In this document: in pieces, positions 35,447 through 44,068 of the stretch
Position numbering within the stretch: position 1 is the stretch's first letter
Layout of the letters: the number at the start of each line of letters is the position of its first letter
DNA from: Cryptosporangium phraense
Lineage (GTDB): Bacteria > Actinomycetota > Actinomycetes > Mycobacteriales > Cryptosporangiaceae
Direction: 5' to 3'
Length of the DNA stretch: 64,000 bases
Assembly: GCF_006912135.1 (NCBI RefSeq)
Contig: NZ_VIRS01000029.1
Coordinates: 30,604-94,603, forward strand
Made by a program: the position numbers and the translations under genes
Notes under the pieces: model-generated
The model's input: the letters and a program-made list of their open reading frames with translations, nothing else
The model's database searches: none
What the model was told of the DNA's origin: nothing

Positions 35447-36465
35447 GCCTTCACCCTCCGGATCCACTGGTCGATCGCCACCGCGGTGATGACCAGCAGG
35501 CCGACGGCGAGCACGCGCCACTGGTCGTCGACCCCGGCCAGCGACAGGCCACTGCGGAACGCGCCGACGATCAGCGCGCCGAGCAGCGTGCCCAGCAGCG
35601 CCCCGCGTCCGCCGAACAGGCTGGTGCCGCCGATGACGACGGCCGTGATGCTCTCCAGGTTCGCGTCGACGATCGCGTTCGGGCTGGCTGCCCCGGCCCG
35701 TCCGATCAGGATCCAGGCGGTCAGGCCGTAGATCGCCCCGGCCACGACGTAGACGCTGATCAGCACGCGGTTCACCCGGATACCGGCCAGGTGGGCGGCC
35801 TCCTTGTCGTCCCCGACCGCGTAGACGTGCCGTCCCCAGGCGGTGTTGGCCAGCGCGAACCCGACGCCGACGTAGAGCAGCAGGACGATCACGACGCCCC
35901 AGCTGATCCGCCAGCGCCCGGCCCCGAACGTCTCGCCGGTCCAGTTGAGCAACCCGGGCAGCTTGTCGGCCTGGACGCTCTGCCCGCTCGTGTACAGCAG
36001 GCCGATGGCCGTGAAGACGCTGAGCGTCCCCAGCGTGACGATGAACGGCGGCAGCGCGATCCGGGTGACCAGCGTGCCGTTGACCAGCCCGGCCACCACG
36101 CCGAGCCCGATCGCGACCAGCACCGCGAGCACGCCCGGGATGCCGTTGTTCTCGGCCAGCTTGGCTCCGACCATCATCGCCAGGATCGTCACCGCCCCGA
36201 CCGAGAGGTCGATGCCCGCGGTGAGGATGATCAGCGTCTGGCCGACCGCGAGCGCGCCGATCACCGCGACCTGCTGGAGCAGCAGCGACAGCGACGCGGG
36301 CTGGGCGAACCGGGGGTTGAGCGCCGAGAACACCGCGAACGCGATGATCAGGACCAGCAGGGGGCTGATCGCCGGGTAGCCGTGCAGTAGGTGCTGCACG
36401 CGCTGGAGCGGTGACCGGCGGCGGAGCGCGAACTGCTCGGCCGCCGTCTGGATCGTCGCGGTCAC
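35443..36465 (-). CDS. Ribose/fructose-type ABC transporter permease
   Basis: A 340-residue permease with about ten membrane segments. Family signatures are GQTLIILTAGIDLSVGAV, NGTLVTRIALPPFIVTLGTL, the YAVGDDKEAAHLAGIRV loop that contacts the ATPase, and VIGGTSLFGGRGALLGTLLG. GTG 36465 overlaps the binding-protein stop by four bases; longer frame upstream is shadow. Confidence 0.9.
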
Positions 36466-37517
36466 GACTTGCCCCAGCAGAGCTCGGTGCCCTTGGTGGT
36501 GTCGATGCTCTCGACGCCGGTCGCGGCCTTGTCGGTGACCAGCGCGACGCCGGTGTCGAAGAAGTCCTTGCCGCTGGTGACCGACGGCTTCTTCCCGCCG
36601 GTGGCGAGCTGCTTGATCGCCTTGACCCCGAGCTGGGCCATCTTGATCGGGTACTGCTGCGAGGTCGCGCCGATCACGCCGTCCTTCACCTGCTGCACTC
36701 CGTCGCACCCGCCGTCGATCGAGACGACGAGCGGATTCTTGACGCCGGCGGCCTCCAGGGCCTTGTGCGCGCCGACGGCGGCCGGCTCGTTGATCGTGTA
36801 GACGACGTTGATCGCCGGGTTCTTGGCCAGGCACCGTTCCATCGCGGTGCGGCCGCCGTCCTCGGCGCCGGTCGTCGGCTCGTTACAGACGATCTGATAC
36901 GTGCCGCCGCTGTATTTCCCGGACTTGGCCTCGTCGCCGTTCTTCATCTTGTCGCCGGTCGGGATGCCCATTCCGGTCAGGAAGCCCTGGTCGCGGTTGT
37001 AGTCGACCGAGACGATCTTGTCGTTGAAAAGGTCGAGCATCGCGATCGTGGCCGGCTTGCCGGCGAGTTGTGCGGCCGTCCATTTGCCGATCAGTTCGCC
37101 GGCCCGGAAATTGTCGGTGGCGAACGTGATGTCGACGGTGTCCGGCGGATCCGGGGGAGTGTCCAGCGCGATCACGTAGAGCCCGGCCTCGCGGGCCTTC
37201 TTGATCGCCGGGTTGACGCCGGGGCCGTTCGTCGTGATCAGGATGCCTTTGTCGCCCCGGGCGATGGCGTCCTCGATCGCCTGCACCTGGGTCTGCTCGT
37301 CGCCGTCTTCCTTGCCGGCGGCGATCGTGAGCTTCACGCCCTCGGCCTTCGCGGATTCCTTGGCGCCCTGCTGCATCGTGACGAAGAACGGGTTCGTCGA
37401 ATTCTTCGTGATCAGGGAGACCGACACTTCGTCGTCGCCGCTGCCGCTGTCTCCACAGGCGGCGGAGGCCAGTAGGAGGGCGGTCGCGATGAGAACACTC
37501 GAAACACGTCGATTCAT
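36462..37517 (-). CDS. Ribose/fructose-type ABC solute-binding lipoprotein
   Basis: A 351-residue periplasmic-binding type 4 protein: signal peptide with lipobox SAAC at residues 18-21, then SLITKNSTNPFFVTMQQGAKE, QVQAIEDAIARGDKGILITT and YNRDQGFLTGM. The NPFF and DTPP segments and overall layout resemble FrcB-like fructose-binding proteins. ATG 37517 follows AAGGAG. A perfect LacI operator lies 19 bases upstream of the start. It is the first gene of the three-gene importer. Confidence 0.9.
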   Translation of the reverse strand: MNRRVSSVLIATALLLASAACGDSGSGDDEVSVSLITKNSTNPFFVTMQQGAKESAKAEGVKLTIAAGKEDGDEQTQVQAIEDAIARGDKGILITTNGPGVNPAIKKAREAGLYVIALDTPPDPPDTVDITFATDNFRAGELIGKWTAAQLAGKPATIAMLDLFNDKIVSVDYNRDQGFLTGMGIPTGDKMKNGDEAKSGKYSGGTYQIVCNEPTTGAEDGGRTAMERCLAKNPAINVVYTINEPAAVGAHKALEAAGVKNPLVVSIDGGCDGVQQVKDGVIGATSQQYPIKMAQLGVKAIKQLATGGKKPSVTSGKDFFDTGVALVTDKAATGVESIDTTKGTELCWGKS

Positions 37518-37535
37518 TGTCCTGCTCCTTCGCCT

Positions 37536-37547
37536 GACAACGTTGTC
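37536..37547. promoter_or_regulatory. LacI operator 1 (importer side)
   Basis: GACAACGTTGTC is a perfect palindrome, flanked as TGACAACGTTGTCGG, identical in its core and flanks to the second site at 37623-37634. It lies just upstream of the binding-protein gene start and would block the importer promoter. Confidence 0.85.
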
Positions 37548-37622
37548 GGCGAGTCTCGACTTTCTGAATCGGTGGAGTCAATACGCAGGTCTGAGTTGGA
37601 TTTAATTGGTCTCCACAGTGTT

Positions 37623-37634
37623 GACAACGTTGTC
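37623..37634. promoter_or_regulatory. LacI operator 2 overlapping the lacI promoter
   Basis: GACAACGTTGTC is repeated here inside TTGACAACGTTGTCGGG. The first bases form a consensus -35 TTGACA, and CATATT follows at 17-base spacing, so the repressor would cover its own promoter. The two operators are 87 bases apart, about eight helical turns, which would allow looping. Confidence 0.85.
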
Positions 37635-37657
37635 GGGATAGGACATATTCGGCGGCC

Positions 37658-38686
37658 ATGGAGCCCGCCCAGCCCCGTCGCCGGGCGACGCTGCGGGACG
37701 TGGCCCGGCTGGCCGCGGTCAGCCCGAAGACCGTCTCCCGGGTCGTCAACCACGAGCCGGGCGTCACCGCGGCGAAGGTCGCGGCGGTCACGGCGGCGAT
37801 CGATCAGCTGGGCTACCGCCCCAACGTCACGGCCAGCGCGCTGCGCCGGGCCAACGGGCGTACGGCGACGATCGGCGCGGTGCTCGAGGACGTCGCCAAC
37901 CCGTTCTCGTCGGCGCTGCACCGGGCGATGGAGGACGTCGCCCGCGCCCGGGGCGTCTCGATCCTGTCCGGCAGCGTCGACGAGGATCCGGCCCGGGAAC
38001 GGGCGCTGATCAGCACGTTCTTCGGGCGTCAGATCGACGGCCTGGTGATCGCGGCGGCCAGCGACAACCAGGCCTACCTGACCACCGAGATGCTCGGCGG
38101 CACCCCGGTGGTGTTCGTCGACCGGCCGCCGATCGGCGTCCGGGCCGATGCCGTGCTGATCGACAACCGGGCCGGCGCGCGGCAGGCCGTCGAGCACCTG
38201 ATCGCGGCCGGTCATCGCGCGATCGGCTACGTCGGCGACCTGCGGTCGATCGCCACCGCCCAGGACCGTCTCCAGGGCTACCGGGACGCGCTGGCCGGCG
38301 CGGGGATCCGTCCCGACCCGGGCCACGTGGTCGAGGACCGGCACACCGAGGACGCGGCCGAGCGGGCCGTGCACCGGCTGCTCGACGGCCAGGCGCCGCC
38401 GACCGCGCTGTTCACCGCGCAGAACCTGGTGACGATCGGCGCGATCCGGGCGTTGCGGGCCCGGGGACGCCAGCGGTCGGTCGCGCTCGTCGGCTTCGAC
38501 GACTTCCCGCTGGCCGACCTGCTGGAGCCCGGGGTGACGGTGGTGGCGCAGGACCCGTCGGCGATGGGCGCGCTGGCCGCGTCGCTGATCTTCCGCCGCC
38601 TCGACGGTGAGGTCTGGCCGCCGGTCGTCCACACGATCCCGACCCGCCTGATCCCCCGAGGCTCGGGCGAGATCCGCCCGGGCTAG
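37658..38686 (+). CDS. LacI-family repressor of the sugar importer
   Basis: A 342-residue LacI protein. The N-terminal helix-turn-helix and hinge read TLRDVARLAAVSPKTVSRVVN...LGYRPNVTASALR; the ligand core has VLEDVANPFSSALHRAMED and VALVGFDDFPLADLLEPGVT. Both divergent promoters carry identical palindromes, so it should repress the importer and itself, with a sugar as inducer. Its stop codon TAG lies in the CTAG that a miniature element duplicated. Confidence 0.9.
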   Translation: MEPAQPRRRATLRDVARLAAVSPKTVSRVVNHEPGVTAAKVAAVTAAIDQLGYRPNVTASALRRANGRTATIGAVLEDVANPFSSALHRAMEDVARARGVSILSGSVDEDPARERALISTFFGRQIDGLVIAAASDNQAYLTTEMLGGTPVVFVDRPPIGVRADAVLIDNRAGARQAVEHLIAAGHRAIGYVGDLRSIATAQDRLQGYRDALAGAGIRPDPGHVVEDRHTEDAAERAVHRLLDGQAPPTALFTAQNLVTIGAIRALRARGRQRSVALVGFDDFPLADLLEPGVTVVAQDPSAMGALAASLIFRRLDGEVWPPVVHTIPTRLIPRGSGEIRPG

Positions 38687-38889
38687 CGAGTGTCCTGTAA
38701 GTGGTTGAGCTGCGGCTTCTGGTAGCCGTGTGGCGTGGTGGGTAGTGGAGAGCCGACAGATCGGGCCGGACCGGTGCCCCGTGGCGTGACCTGCCCGAAC
38801 GCTACGCGAAACGCATGGCCTACTTCCGGTCAGAACCCATCTTCGCCGCGATCGTGCTCTGACTCCGATGACTTACAGGACACTCGCTA
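38684..38889 (+). mobile_element. IS5-family miniature element with CTAG target duplication
   Basis: The ends form a perfect inverted repeat of 22 bases (38681-38702 and 38871-38892), including flanking GG/CC and duplicated CTAG (38683-38686, 38887-38890). Inside, APWRDLPERY, an IS5-family transposase N-terminal motif, is joined directly to AKRMAYFRSEPIFAAIVL, which resembles the transposase C-terminus, so almost the whole transposase gene is deleted. The element cannot move by itself. CTAG is a common target of IS427-type IS5 elements. The duplicated CTAG supplies the TAG stop codons of both lacI and the convergent PAP2 gene. Confidence 0.75.
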
Positions 38890-39396
38890 GCCGGTCTCCC
38901 GGTGGGGCCAGCGGAGGCGGGTGAGCAGGAGGACCTGGAGCAGGCCGAGCAGGTAGCCGCCGACGCTGTCGGTCAGCCAGTGCCACCCCAGATACGTGGT
39001 CCCGACGAACACCAGCACGCCGGGCAGCCACCGCAGAACCGCCCGGGCAACCGGCGGCCAGGCCACCAGAAACGCCAGCACCGCGTAGTACACCAGCCCG
39101 TTGCTGACGTGCCCGGACGGATACTCCACCGCCGGATCCCCACTGAACATCGCGATCGAGCCATGGTGCGGGGCGCCCCGGGACGTCCACTGCTTCAGCA
39201 CCTCGATCAGGACGCTGTTCACCGCCCCGGCGACGACCGCGAGCGCCAGCGGGCGGGGCGTCCGCCACCGGATCGACAGCACGGCCGCCACGACCAGCAC
39301 CAGCGGCAACGCGATACCGCGCTGACCGAGCAGGTCGAACCCGACCAGGATCGTGTGCAGCCAGTGCGGCCGGTGGGCGTCAGCCCAGTCGCGCAC
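38887..39396 (-). CDS. PAP2-family membrane phosphatase
   Basis: At least 169 residues with the acid-phosphatase motifs: KQWTSRGAP (K-x5-6-R region), PSGHVSNGL, and GWHWLTDSVGG with the catalytic histidine and aspartate. Five membrane helices are predicted. Substrates are lipid phosphates such as undecaprenyl or phosphatidylglycerol phosphate (family knowledge). The reading frame continues upstream to about 39500 and encodes a further plausible membrane helix (LLAAGFVALTAALVWW), but no ATG or GTG opens it, so translation may begin at a rarer start codon; GTG 39396 is the first conventional one. Confidence 0.8.
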   Translation of the reverse strand: MRDWADAHRPHWLHTILVGFDLLGQRGIALPLVLVVAAVLSIRWRTPRPLALAVVAGAVNSVLIEVLKQWTSRGAPHHGSIAMFSGDPAVEYPSGHVSNGLVYYAVLAFLVAWPPVARAVLRWLPGVLVFVGTTYLGWHWLTDSVGGYLLGLLQVLLLTRLRWPHRETG

Positions 39397-39514
39397 CGCC
39401 CGGTCGACGTCCAGGATCGGCGGCCACCAGACCAGCGCGGCGGTGAGCGCGACGAAGCCCGCGGCCAGCAGGCCTTCCGCCCACCAGCGCCGCGGTGCCC
39501 GCCCTCGGCCCGGT

Positions 39515-39973
39515 TCAGCCGGCGAGGAAGCGCTCCAGGTGAGTGACCACGAAGCGGTGGTCGTCGACCTGGGGTAGCCCCGACACCGCGACCGACCCGA
39601 TGCACCCGGCCCCGGCGACGATCAGCGGGAACGCCCCGCCGTGGGCCGCGAACCGCCCGGTGTCGAGCCGCGAGTCCGTGTCGAAGTCCCCGCCGTCGGC
39701 CCGGAACAGGCTGCCGACGTAGTACGACGAGTGCCCGTACCGCTCGACGACCGCGGCCTTGCGGCGCAGCCAGCCGTCGTTGTCGGCCGAGGCGCCGGGC
39801 AGGGCGGCGTGGAACAGCTGCTGGGCACCGCGCCGGATCGCGATCGCCACCGGCAGCCGCTCGGCGGAAGCGGCGGCCCGCAGCGCACTGCCGAGCTCCC
39901 ACGCCGTGTGCTCGTCGAAGCGCGGGAAGACCAGGCGCTCCTCCTCGGCCAGCAGCGTCTGCAACTCGCTCAT
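39515..39973 (-). CDS. UPF0303 / HbpS-like heme-degrading domain protein
   Basis: A 152-residue protein of the GlcG/HbpS superfamily, UPF0303 branch: DEHTAWELGSALRAAA, VAIAIRRGAQQLFHAALPG, NDGWLRRKAAVVERYGHSSYYVG and GRFAAHGGAFPLIV, ending in GSVAVSGLPQVDDH. Relatives bind heme or small sugars; function is not established for this branch. ATG 39973 overlaps the oxidoreductase stop, so the two are coupled. Their pairing suggests a shared substrate, perhaps a sugar derivative. Confidence 0.83.
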   Translation of the reverse strand: MSELQTLLAEEERLVFPRFDEHTAWELGSALRAAASAERLPVAIAIRRGAQQLFHAALPGASADNDGWLRRKAAVVERYGHSSYYVGSLFRADGGDFDTDSRLDTGRFAAHGGAFPLIVAGAGCIGSVAVSGLPQVDDHRFVVTHLERFLAG

Positions 39974-40983
39974 ACGGTCACGACCTCTCCGGTGCGGGCG
40001 CTGACGCGGGCCGCGTCCAGCACGACGGCAGTGGCGACGGCGTCGGCCGGGTCGACCGGCGGCGGGCCGTCGCCGCGGACCGCGGCCGCGAAACGCGGGT
40101 AGAACGTATCCCAGCGACCGCGCTCGGTCGGCCGCACGCCGGAGGAGCCGGCCGAGTACACGGTCCCGGAACTCTCCGCCGGCTCCACGCCCCACTCTTC
40201 CGGCGGCGCCCCGGCGATGAGCTGCGCCTCCTGGCCGTCGCTGGCCGCGACCACATACGTCCCCTCGGTACCGGTGACCCGCCACCGGGGGCCGGGCGCG
40301 AACTGACTCCAGCTGCCCCACAGGTGCGAGCGCGCGCCGGAGGCGTGCGTGAGCGCGACGAACACGTCGTCGTCGAGCCCGGAGTCGCGGTCGCGCAGCT
40401 CGGCGTAGACCGACCGGACCGGGCCGAGCAGGAACAGCGCCTGGTCGACCAGGTGGCTGCCGAAGTCGAGGAGCGTGCCGCCGCCGGCCGCGCCGGGGCC
40501 GTCCTGCGGCGCGTAGCGCTCGAAGCGGGACTCCAGCCGGGTGACCGTGCCCAGCGTCCCACCGTCGACCAGCGCCCGGACCGTGCGGAAGTCCGAGTCC
40601 TCCCGCCGGTTCTGGTACGGGCTCAGCGCCAGCCCGAGGCTCGCGGCCAGCGCGACCGACGTCCGCGCGGCCTCGGCGGTCAGCGCGAACGGCTTGTCGC
40701 AGACGACGGCCAGCCCGAGCCGGAGCGCCTCGTCGGTCAGCGCGCTGTGCGTGTCGGCCGGCGTCGAGATCGCGACCGCCTCGGCACCGAGGTCGGCCAG
40801 CTCGGTCAGGCTCGCCACCGTCGGAGCGCCGGGAACTTCCTGTCCGACGAGCGCCCGGCGCTCGTCCGAGGAGGTCAGGACGCCGATGAGCTCGCATTCC
40901 GGCGCGGCCAGGAGCAGCGGGGCGTGGAAGTACCGGGCACCGAAGCCGTACCCGACGAGCCCGAATCGCACAGCAGTGGTCAT
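39970..40983 (-). CDS. Gfo/Idh/MocA-family oxidoreductase
   Basis: A 337-residue NAD(P)-dependent dehydrogenase. The nucleotide-binding fold starts RFGLVGYGFGARYFHAPLL, and the conserved CDKPFALTAEAA lysine-proline pair (EKP motif variant) is present, followed by YQNRREDSDF and GTLLDFGSHLVDQAL with the catalytic histidine. The family oxidises sugars, inositols or their amino derivatives. It heads a two-gene unit with the UPF0303 protein and is divergent from the phospholipase D-like gene. Confidence 0.87.
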   Translation of the reverse strand: MTTAVRFGLVGYGFGARYFHAPLLLAAPECELIGVLTSSDERRALVGQEVPGAPTVASLTELADLGAEAVAISTPADTHSALTDEALRLGLAVVCDKPFALTAEAARTSVALAASLGLALSPYQNRREDSDFRTVRALVDGGTLGTVTRLESRFERYAPQDGPGAAGGGTLLDFGSHLVDQALFLLGPVRSVYAELRDRDSGLDDDVFVALTHASGARSHLWGSWSQFAPGPRWRVTGTEGTYVVAASDGQEAQLIAGAPPEEWGVEPAESSGTVYSAGSSGVRPTERGRWDTFYPRFAAAVRGDGPPPVDPADAVATAVVLDAARVSARTGEVVTV

Positions 40984-41022
40984 GAACGCACCCTAACCAC
41001 CGGGATCGCTAGCATCAGCGGT

Positions 41023-42594
41023 GTGATCTCGGACGTCGGTGACGTGGGTGCGCTGGCCGCCCGGTTCTTCCCGGCCGCGAGCGACGCCTGCCCGACGTTC
41101 GTCGAGGACTCCGGCTGGCAGCCGATCGTCGACGGGGTCGACTACTTCCGGGAGCTGACCGAGCTGCTCGACCGGGTCGGCCCGGGCGACGGCCTCTACA
41201 TCGCCAGCTACTCGGCCGACCCCGACCTGGACCTGACCGGGCGGAACGAGCGCCCGTTCACCGACATCCTGGCCGAGAAGGCCGCCGACGGCGCCGACGT
41301 CCGGGTGGTGCTGAGTGCGGCCGAGTACTCCGGGGGCGTGCCCTGGCTGCCGTTCGGGCCGTTCCGGGCCAACGTCGTCGCGGCCCGGGCGATGCGGGAC
41401 TGGCGCCCGACCACCCGGGACGTCGCCGAGCCGCCGCTGCTCAAGAACGTCCTGCTGGACTGGTCCGGGCCGGTGCTGGGCTCCAACCATCAGAAGCTCG
41501 TCGTGTTCTGCCTCGGCGGGGTCGTGACGGCGTTCGTCGGCGGTCTCGACTTGCTGCCCAGCCGGTGGGACGCCTCGCCGCACGACCGGCTCCGGCTGCG
41601 TCAGTACCGGTGGGGATGGCACGACGCGGCCGCGCGGCTGACCGGGCCAGCGGCCGAGCGCGTCCACGAGGTCTTCCGGAGCCGCTGGGAGAACGCGGCC
41701 AAACTGCCGCCGCGCTTCATCGCCAAGGTCATCCCGCGGCGCTACTTCACGTTTCCGCGCGGCGGCATCACGGTGATCAACCCGCCCGACGCTCCGCCGA
41801 CCGTGCCGCCGATCGCCGCCCAGCCGCCGCAGCCGACGACCGGCGTCGCGTTACGGGTGCTGCGCTCGTACGCCCCGTGGCGGGTGTACCGCCGGATGGG
41901 CTGGCGCCGGCTGCGCACGCCGGTCGTCGTCCGGACCGGCACCCACGAGGTCTACGACACGCTGATCACCGCGATCCGGGCCGCCCGCCGCTACATCTAC
42001 CTGGAAGACCAGTACTTCCACGAGTCACCCGGGGGCAACCGCCACTTCGAGCTGTTCGGCGAGCTGCGGGCGGCGGCCGAGCGCGGGGTGAAGGTGATCC
42101 TGGTCGGGTCCGGCCGCCGCGACCCGGCCGACGGCGGCGACAGCACGGTCCGCCCGGTGATCACCGGCGACCTGAGACGGCACGTCATCCGCAAGCTGCC
42201 GCCGGCGGCCCGGCTGAACGTCGTCATGTACCGCGTCCGGGACCTGACCGTGCACACCAAGCTGATGCTGATCGACGACGTGTTCGCCTCGATCGGCTCG
42301 GCGAACTTCTTCAGCCGGTCGATGGTCGGCACCGACAGCGAGCTGACCTGCGCGATGGTGACGACCGGCTCGGCCGTGACCGACCTGCGGGTACGCCTGT
42401 GGGCCGAGCACCTGCGGACGCCGGTCGTGCCCGAGCTCGCCGACCTGGACACCGCGCTCGGCATCTGGCGCCGTGAGTGGCTGGCCCCCGGTCAGGCGCC
42501 CGACACCTGGCGCCGGGCCGGTGCTCCGGAGGGCTTCGCGCCGACCGAGCAGGTGCTGCTCGCGGCCCGGTATTCGCGCTGGGCCCGTCGTTAA
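41023..42594 (+). CDS. Phospholipase D-like protein
   Basis: A 523-residue protein with two HKD regions. The second is canonical, VHTKLMLIDD followed by IGSANFFSRS. The first reads SNHQKLVVFCLGG, with histidine and lysine but a cysteine in place of the aspartate, then FVGGLDLLPSRWD. Without a signal peptide, it should be cytoplasmic or membrane-associated. It may act as a phosphodiesterase or phosphatidyl transferase, if the altered first motif is still active. GTG 41023 follows TAGCAT by seven bases, which suggests a leaderless mRNA. Confidence 0.85.
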   Translation: MISDVGDVGALAARFFPAASDACPTFVEDSGWQPIVDGVDYFRELTELLDRVGPGDGLYIASYSADPDLDLTGRNERPFTDILAEKAADGADVRVVLSAAEYSGGVPWLPFGPFRANVVAARAMRDWRPTTRDVAEPPLLKNVLLDWSGPVLGSNHQKLVVFCLGGVVTAFVGGLDLLPSRWDASPHDRLRLRQYRWGWHDAAARLTGPAAERVHEVFRSRWENAAKLPPRFIAKVIPRRYFTFPRGGITVINPPDAPPTVPPIAAQPPQPTTGVALRVLRSYAPWRVYRRMGWRRLRTPVVVRTGTHEVYDTLITAIRAARRYIYLEDQYFHESPGGNRHFELFGELRAAAERGVKVILVGSGRRDPADGGDSTVRPVITGDLRRHVIRKLPPAARLNVVMYRVRDLTVHTKLMLIDDVFASIGSANFFSRSMVGTDSELTCAMVTTGSAVTDLRVRLWAEHLRTPVVPELADLDTALGIWRREWLAPGQAPDTWRRAGAPEGFAPTEQVLLAARYSRWARR

Positions 42595-42668
42595 AGGGGT
42601 CATAAGACTCAACAAAATGCAGGGCTACGGGGTGCGTGGGGCCCGGAACGGTGAGTCAGGGTTCCCCT

Positions 42669-43667
42669 ATGGGTTCTGCTCGTCGTCCGATGGCCGTGCT
42701 TGGAGCGGTGGTAGCCGTACTCGGCCTGGCTCTGTTGCCCGGTGGGGGTGCCACGGCGGCGCCGTCGCCCGCGGACGCCGAGCGGCAACTGCAGGCTCTC
42801 GGCGTCCAGATGGATCACGTCAACGAGCAGGCGAACAGCGCGCGGGTGCAGCTGAAGCGCGCGAAAGCGCAGCAGGTGGGCCTGCAGCGGCAGCTGGCGG
42901 CCTCGCAGGCCGCGCTGGACGCGGCCCAGGACCAGGTGGGCGAGATTGCGCAGGCGGCCTACCGGGACGGCCGGCTGCGGCCGGGGGCCTCGCTGCTCGA
43001 GGGCGGGCCGGGCGACCTGCTCGACCGGATGGCCACGCTGACCTGGCTCAGCGACCAGCAGCGGACCACGCTCGCCCGGGCCAGGACCCGGCAGGCGGAC
43101 TACGACGATGCCCGGGCGCGCGTCGACCTGCAGGTCAAGACCGCGACGCGGTTGCAGAAGCAGCTCGACGGCCGCAAGGCCGAGCTGGCCCAGCAGGTCA
43201 CCAAGTGGGAGCGGATCAAGCGGACGGTGACCCCGAAGCCGACGCCGAAACCGGAGCGCTCGGGTTCATCTTCATCTTCGTCCTCGTCCGGCCGCCCGCC
43301 GGCGACTTACGACGGGCCCGCGACCGGGAACGGCGCCCGGGTGGCCCGGTTCGCGCTCGCCCAGCTCGGCGAACCGTACGTCTTCGGCGCGGCCGGGCCC
43401 AACGCCTGGGACTGCTCCGGCCTGACCGAGATGGCCTGGGCCCAGGCCGGCGTCTCGCTGCCACACTCGGCGCACCTGCAGTACTACCAGATCCGGCACG
43501 TGTCCCGGTCGAACCTGCAGGCCGGTGACCTGGTCTTCTTCTATGGCCTCGAGCACGTCGGCGTCTACATCGGCAACAACCAGGTCGTGCACGCGCCGCA
43601 GCCGGGCGAGTCGGTCAAGATCACCAGCATCAACTACATGCCGTTCTCCGGAGCCGGGCGTCCCTGA
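42669..43667 (+). CDS. Secreted NlpC/P60 peptidoglycan endopeptidase
   Basis: A 332-residue exported protein: signal peptide (RRPMAVLGAVVAVLGLALL...GGATAAPS), a long coiled-coil region (residues about 40-180, rich in Q, A, R and L), a proline/serine linker with a run of serines, and a C-terminal NlpC/P60 domain. Catalytic cysteine and histidine appear in NAWDCSGLTEMAWAQAG and LEHVGVYIG, with the last polar residue at VHAPQPG. It resembles RipA-type hydrolases that split peptide stems during cell separation. ATG 42669 is chosen; GTG 42636 is an alternative. The short leader is too small for a ydaO-type riboswitch. Confidence 0.88.
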   Translation: MGSARRPMAVLGAVVAVLGLALLPGGGATAAPSPADAERQLQALGVQMDHVNEQANSARVQLKRAKAQQVGLQRQLAASQAALDAAQDQVGEIAQAAYRDGRLRPGASLLEGGPGDLLDRMATLTWLSDQQRTTLARARTRQADYDDARARVDLQVKTATRLQKQLDGRKAELAQQVTKWERIKRTVTPKPTPKPERSGSSSSSSSSGRPPATYDGPATGNGARVARFALAQLGEPYVFGAAGPNAWDCSGLTEMAWAQAGVSLPHSAHLQYYQIRHVSRSNLQAGDLVFFYGLEHVGVYIGNNQVVHAPQPGESVKITSINYMPFSGAGRP

Positions 43668-44051
43668 TCACCGGACGAGCGGTCCGGTGCCTCCGTCGCG
43701 GTAGACCCACCGGCCGCCGATCCGGTCGAACGTACTGCGTTCGTGCTGCTCCACCCGTTCGCCGTCGGCCGTCCGCGCGATCGCGCGGAATTCGACGACC
43801 CCGGTGTCGTCGTCCGGCCCGCCGTCGACCGTGTCGACGATCTGCAGGGCGCGCCAGGTCAGTCCGACGTCCAGAGCGAGGTGATCGGGCCTGGTCGACG
43901 GATGCCAGGTGGCCAGCAGGTACGGCGCCAGCCCGCGGGCGAACGCGCTGTACCGCGACCGCATCAGCGCCTCGGCGGTGGGCGCCGCGCCGCCGCGGTG
44001 GAACGGCTCGCAACACTCCGCGTAGGGCCGGCGCGAACCGCAGGGACACAT
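43668..44051 (-). CDS. SEC-C motif, YchJ-like protein
   Basis: A 127-residue protein starting MCPCGSRRPYAECCEPFHRG, the zinc-binding SEC-C motif, followed by the YchJ domain (AEALMRSRYSAFARGLAPYLLATWHPSTRP). Function unknown; the motif also occurs in SecA. ATG 44051 follows TAGCCT by seven bases, so the mRNA is probably leaderless despite an MFS gene 17 bases upstream on the same strand. Its stop directly abuts the convergent NlpC/P60 gene end. Confidence 0.87.
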   Translation of the reverse strand: MCPCGSRRPYAECCEPFHRGGAAPTAEALMRSRYSAFARGLAPYLLATWHPSTRPDHLALDVGLTWRALQIVDTVDGGPDDDTGVVEFRAIARTADGERVEQHERSTFDRIGGRWVYRDGGTGPLVR

Positions 44052-44068
44052 GCCGGTCAGGCTACTGG

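Noticed and set aside
42595..42668. A ydaO (c-di-AMP) riboswitch before the NlpC/P60 gene
   Set aside because: Such riboswitches precede cell-wall hydrolase genes in actinobacteria, but this leader is under 80 bases and lacks the expected paired elements.
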